Below, piece by piece: positions 61,114 to 64,000 of a DNA stretch of 64,000 nt. The stretch's first letter is position 1. The number at the start of each line of letters is the position of its first letter. Under the pieces are notes generated by a model. That model was not told the DNA's origin. It saw only the letters and a list, made by a program, of their open reading frames with translations, and searched no databases. The DNA comes from Culex pipiens pallens (taxonomy: Eukaryota; Arthropoda; Insecta; Diptera; Culicidae), in assembly GCF_016801865.2 (NCBI RefSeq), contig NC_068937.1, positions 116,351,068 through 116,415,067 of the forward strand, written 5' to 3'. A program made the translations under genes and the position numbers.

Positions 61114-61445
61114 CCGTAAAACGGGATGACTTTGATAGCCGAGGTGACTTTGATAGGTATGTTAGTCAACTATAATTAAGACAATGTTGATGAATCACAT
61201 TATTTTAATATTCCCAAAGTGTCATGATTTTCTCAACAAATATGATTTCGAATCGGAAAACGGAATGCATTTTAGGATTCTTTAGACAATTTTCCACTAG
61301 AAGAAGGAAAAATACGTTTGTAAAAAATGAATATTATGTGTCTTTGAAATATAATTCAAAAATATCTTCAAATAGATAGGCATTTTCAGTTGCAAAATAT
61401 TCCAAAAATAAACTGAAATCCTATCAATGTCACCACGGTTTACGG
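61114..61445. mobile_element. CCGTAAA element, short copy, inverted relative to 54839
   Basis: Starts CCGTAAAACGGGATGACTTT and ends CACCACGGTTTACGG, with TA on both sides (61112-61113, 61446-61447). The interior CAAAGTGTCATGATTTTCTC then GATTTCGAATCGG is the reverse complement of part of 55432-55478, so this is an internally deleted 332-bp relative in the opposite orientation. Confidence 0.88.
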
Positions 61446-61532
61446 TAACTTGAACTGAGGTAGTCACTTGAGACCGTGCTCTCAACTTATGTATATGATT
61501 CTTCCTGAAGGTTTATAAAGCAACTCGTCACC

Positions 61533-62034
61533 GTCGTGCTAACTTGTCGTACGTGCATTTTGGGCCAAATTGAGTTAAGAACGCCATTTTGTGCAGCTCA
61601 CAATGTCTCATCTTTTGACCTTCATAGATCCCCAAAATTCGATTTCGATCCTGAGATATTCAACGAAATCCGAAAAAAAATCTCCGTCCATTTTTGTCAC
61701 TTTACATATGTAAGTAGTTTCAATCTTGTCATGCTATCTTGACACAGCCTGAAAATTGATGCAATTGTGACAACTGGCAAAAGGGATTTCAGTTCAGAAC
61801 GCGTTTGACCCACGTACAAGTTAGACTACCGTAAACATTTGTAATTATAATAACTTGGGACTCCAGCAACCAATTTCAACCAAACTTTGGGACAATGCAC
61901 ATAATGGTCAGTCAAACAAAACGTGTTTGTTATTGTTTACATTACGTGTTTTCATTTTGGTTTATTCAAGGTCAAACATTAAAACGCGTTTTTCTCGGAA
62001 CGTCAAAACGGCGGGTGCGACAAGATAGCACGAC
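61533..62034. mobile_element. Short TIR element, termini GTCGTGCTAACTTGTCG
   Basis: Starts GTCGTGCTAACTTGTCGTAC and ends GTGCGACAAGATAGCACGAC, an inverted terminus of about 20 bp with two mismatches. Related TGTCATGCTATCTTGACAC lies inside at about 61727. 502 bp with no significant frame. The target duplication is not clear. Confidence 0.75.
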
Positions 62035-63840
62035 TACGTCGAACTACTAAAGTGGAGCCAAAATGGAGTCAATTGACATTTAAAAAATGTTAAAAAATGT
62101 AAACAAAGTCGAAATTTCCCAGCATCCTCTAAAACAGCCAAACGTAAAACACACCCACCCATCGAAAAGTGAACGACGTAGTTTCGGGGAAAAATGTTTC
62201 CCAGTGGTATTTAATGAACATTCTTCGCATATCTCAGGTTCCATTGTTCCTGTCCGATGCCGGCGTTCCTCACGTGATGTGGGTGAGGTGGAAAAAAGAT
62301 CTTTTTTTTTGTCTGCCAGAACAACGAGAACTTTGAAACAACTGGGTAGCGTTTTTTTTTTGGTTCTGCTGAATGTGGGCGATTCTGATTGTCGGTTTCC
62401 GTGAGAATGATAAATTCAATAATAGGTGCATTGTTTTGGGAGAAGAATGAAATCGAGCCGGGAACAGTGTTGCCATTTGGCATTACGGTGGCTCAGCTTT
62501 TTTCGTAGAAAGAGTTTGCAGAATTTTGAGGACATCTGAATTGATCCATTTTCTGTAATAATGATTTATTTATCATCAAAAATTCATGAGCTCATCAGCT
62601 TTGTAAACTTGATCAAATCACATCAAAATCACCCCCTCAAAAAGTCTTCATCTTCTCAGCCAATCTTTGCCCGGAAATATCACGCACTTTACATTCATCA
62701 AACCCCCACCGCAGCTGACACACGTGTGTGTACGCCACGATGAGGTAAGCGCTCCATTCATCACGGAATTTAATTAGCTCAAATATTTGCGCGAAAATTT
62801 GAAACCACGGGGCGCGTCCCCCGCTGGAAAATCACACACGTTCACCAAATTGTCAAATAACAATCAAGATTTATGATCCTCCTTCCATCAATTTTGCGGG
62901 ACTTTAATTGAGCGTGTAGTCTTGCCTGATTTTCGTCGCGAAAATGAGGATGATCCTAATCAAAAAGAAGAAGAGCGACAACAAGCCAGTGGATGTGGTT
63001 TTGCTACGAGCTAACGCCCGAAAGTAGGCTACCCGCACGACAACGACAACACCGCGCGTATGACAAACCAAATCCTTTTGGCTTCCACGTGGTGGCCTAA
63101 ATCTTGCCCGAAACCATGACGGCATGAGAGGAGATAAATGGCTGCAGATAATCGACCTCCGGCCTGCCGGTCGATATTCAGCCTTGCCTCAGAGGATGTC
63201 CTCGGTTTTTGTCCTCGAGAAAAAAAAAAAAAAAATAAGACCAGTGAAGCCAGGCTTAGAATTTATTATAAGACCCACACACACACTGTTTGGCTTTCGT
63301 ATTAGCGTTGAACGTTATATAATCGGCGCAATTATACGGGGAGATTTTGCTGACGAGGCCAAGTTTTGCCAGGTTGTCTGCCGTACGGAGGCTGCTAATC
63401 TTGGAATAAGTTGGACCGGAAGCGCTCTAAACTGGGTCGAGCGGTGGGATTTAGGGAAGCAAAATGTCTTCCCAAAAGACGTGGTTTCGTTTGTAGTGGT
63501 GAAAGTTAAATTCTCGTCTTTTTCAATACTGACTTGAGGCACAGACGATACCAGATAGCGCTATCAATCACTGTTTGTTGGGATTGTTAAATTATCCTAT
63601 TTAAGGTTTCTTTTTTGAGGCGATTGAGGGAAAAGTTGGGAGATTGTTTTAAATCGAATGCTTTCACGGTGTATTTTTCCGAGAACATTAAGATAAAAAA
63701 TTCGGCAATGTCTTATATTTGGCACCATGAAAGAAGGGCTCTTTCCCGACATATTGCGGGGTCCGGCGAAATATTTCGTCGGGGGGTCTAGAGCAACTTT
63801 TTTTTTAAGATTTTTTTTCGATTTTATAGGATTTTTCTTC
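62035..63840. other. GC-balanced intronic island
   Basis: No gene recognised. The longest non-repeat frame of the window (137 codons, 63124-63537, +) lies here but includes an A15 tract and no domain, and an opposite-strand frame overlaps it; I do not call it a gene. Confidence 0.4.
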
Positions 63841-63847
63841 AGTGTGC

Positions 63848-64000
63848 GTGGCCGAATGGTTACGCTGTCCGCTTTGTAAGCGGATGATTCTGGGTTCGAT
63901 TCCCATCTGCTCCAACCTTTCATCGGATGAGGAAGTAAAATGTCGGTCCCGGCCTTGGTTGTTGTTAGGCCGTTAAGTCATTCCAGGTGTAGGAGTCGTC
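63848..64000 (+). mobile_element. tRNA-derived SINE, different head, cut by the window edge
   Basis: The head has a D-arm GGCCGAATGGTTACG, an anticodon-like stem TCCGC-TTTGTAA-GCGGA with loop triplet TGT, and box B GGGTTCGATTCCC; the acceptor stem does not pair, so it is not a functional tRNA. It is followed by ATCGGATGAGGAAGTAAAAT and GTCGGTCCCGG, the tail of the SINEs at 8357 and 58541, then GGCCGTTAAGTCATTCCAGG. Confidence 0.82.

Larger units (their letters stand above)
6277..64000 (+). other. cpx: First intron of complexin (inferred, open-ended)
   Basis: Runs from the GTGAGT donor to the window edge. I looked for acidic, Glu/Lys-rich coding sequence of the complexin accessory and central helices on the + strand and saw none, so the acceptor should be beyond 64000. 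The contents are nested repeats with GC-balanced islands between them. Other small genes within the intron cannot be excluded, but none is supported. Confidence 0.7.

Noticed and set aside
63124..63537. 137-codon plus-strand frame
   Set aside because: Contains a 15-A tract, shows no known domain, and overlaps an equally open frame on the other strand.
63848..63917. Functional tRNA-Thr gene
   Set aside because: The anticodon-like stem and box B are good, but the acceptor stem does not pair and a SINE tail follows directly.

Overview
The window looks like nuclear DNA from a culicine mosquito, most likely Culex. It is AT-rich, very poor in coding sequence, and packed with short interspersed elements, long snap-back palindromes and simple-sequence arrays of kinds I recognise from mosquito genomes. 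The genus call is from memory of such repeats, not from a search.

Only one protein-coding exon can be supported: the first coding exon of complexin (cpx) at 6222-6276 on the + strand. It has an in-frame upstream stop and a clean GTGAGT donor. I saw no second complexin exon downstream, so the remaining 57.7 kb is read as one giant, phase-1 first intron. Everything upstream of 6222 is 5' flank or 5' UTR, with an LTR-like stretch at 1-920.

Layout. 1-1040: LTR-like piece and an interspersed repeat. 3220-5235: MITE-like and SINE-like repeats. 5880-6276: putative promoter/5' UTR and cpx exon. 6680-11083: nested cluster (outer inverted repeat, a hAT-type element with 8-bp target duplication, a SINE inside it, and a 1.56-kb palindrome). 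13.5-16.1 kb: degenerate 14-bp array full of TGAGTCA. 17.06 and 19.55 kb: two heptamer satellites. 21.9-25.3 kb: fold-back elements, one made of mirrored 142-bp repeats. 27.8-40.7 kb: a palindrome split by a 10.2-kb hAT-like element that carries about 69 copies of a 58-bp minisatellite in a higher-order array. 43.45-46.03 kb: second large palindrome with a mariner-type MITE in one arm. 46.37-50.18 kb: further TA-flanked elements, one with mirrored ~141-bp repeats. 53.1-55.8 kb: nonamer satellite interrupted by a TA-flanked element. 57.5-61.5 kb: TAGTCTTCT and GTCAAC degenerate repeats, a SINE and a second CCGTAAA element. 61.53-62.03 kb: a short TIR element. 63.85 kb to end: a third SINE.

Islands of less repetitive, more GC-balanced DNA (about 12.1-13.5, 16.1-19.5, 20.5-21.8, 25.4-27.2, 41.2-43.4, 50.2-52.8, 55.9-58.5 and 62.0-63.8 kb) lie between the repeats and are the best places to look for intronic enhancers or alternative exons. 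The most striking structure is the 10.2-kb element at 28727-38938: its 5' terminal module is present five times, and the modules are spaced by a constant plus whole multiples of 58 bp.
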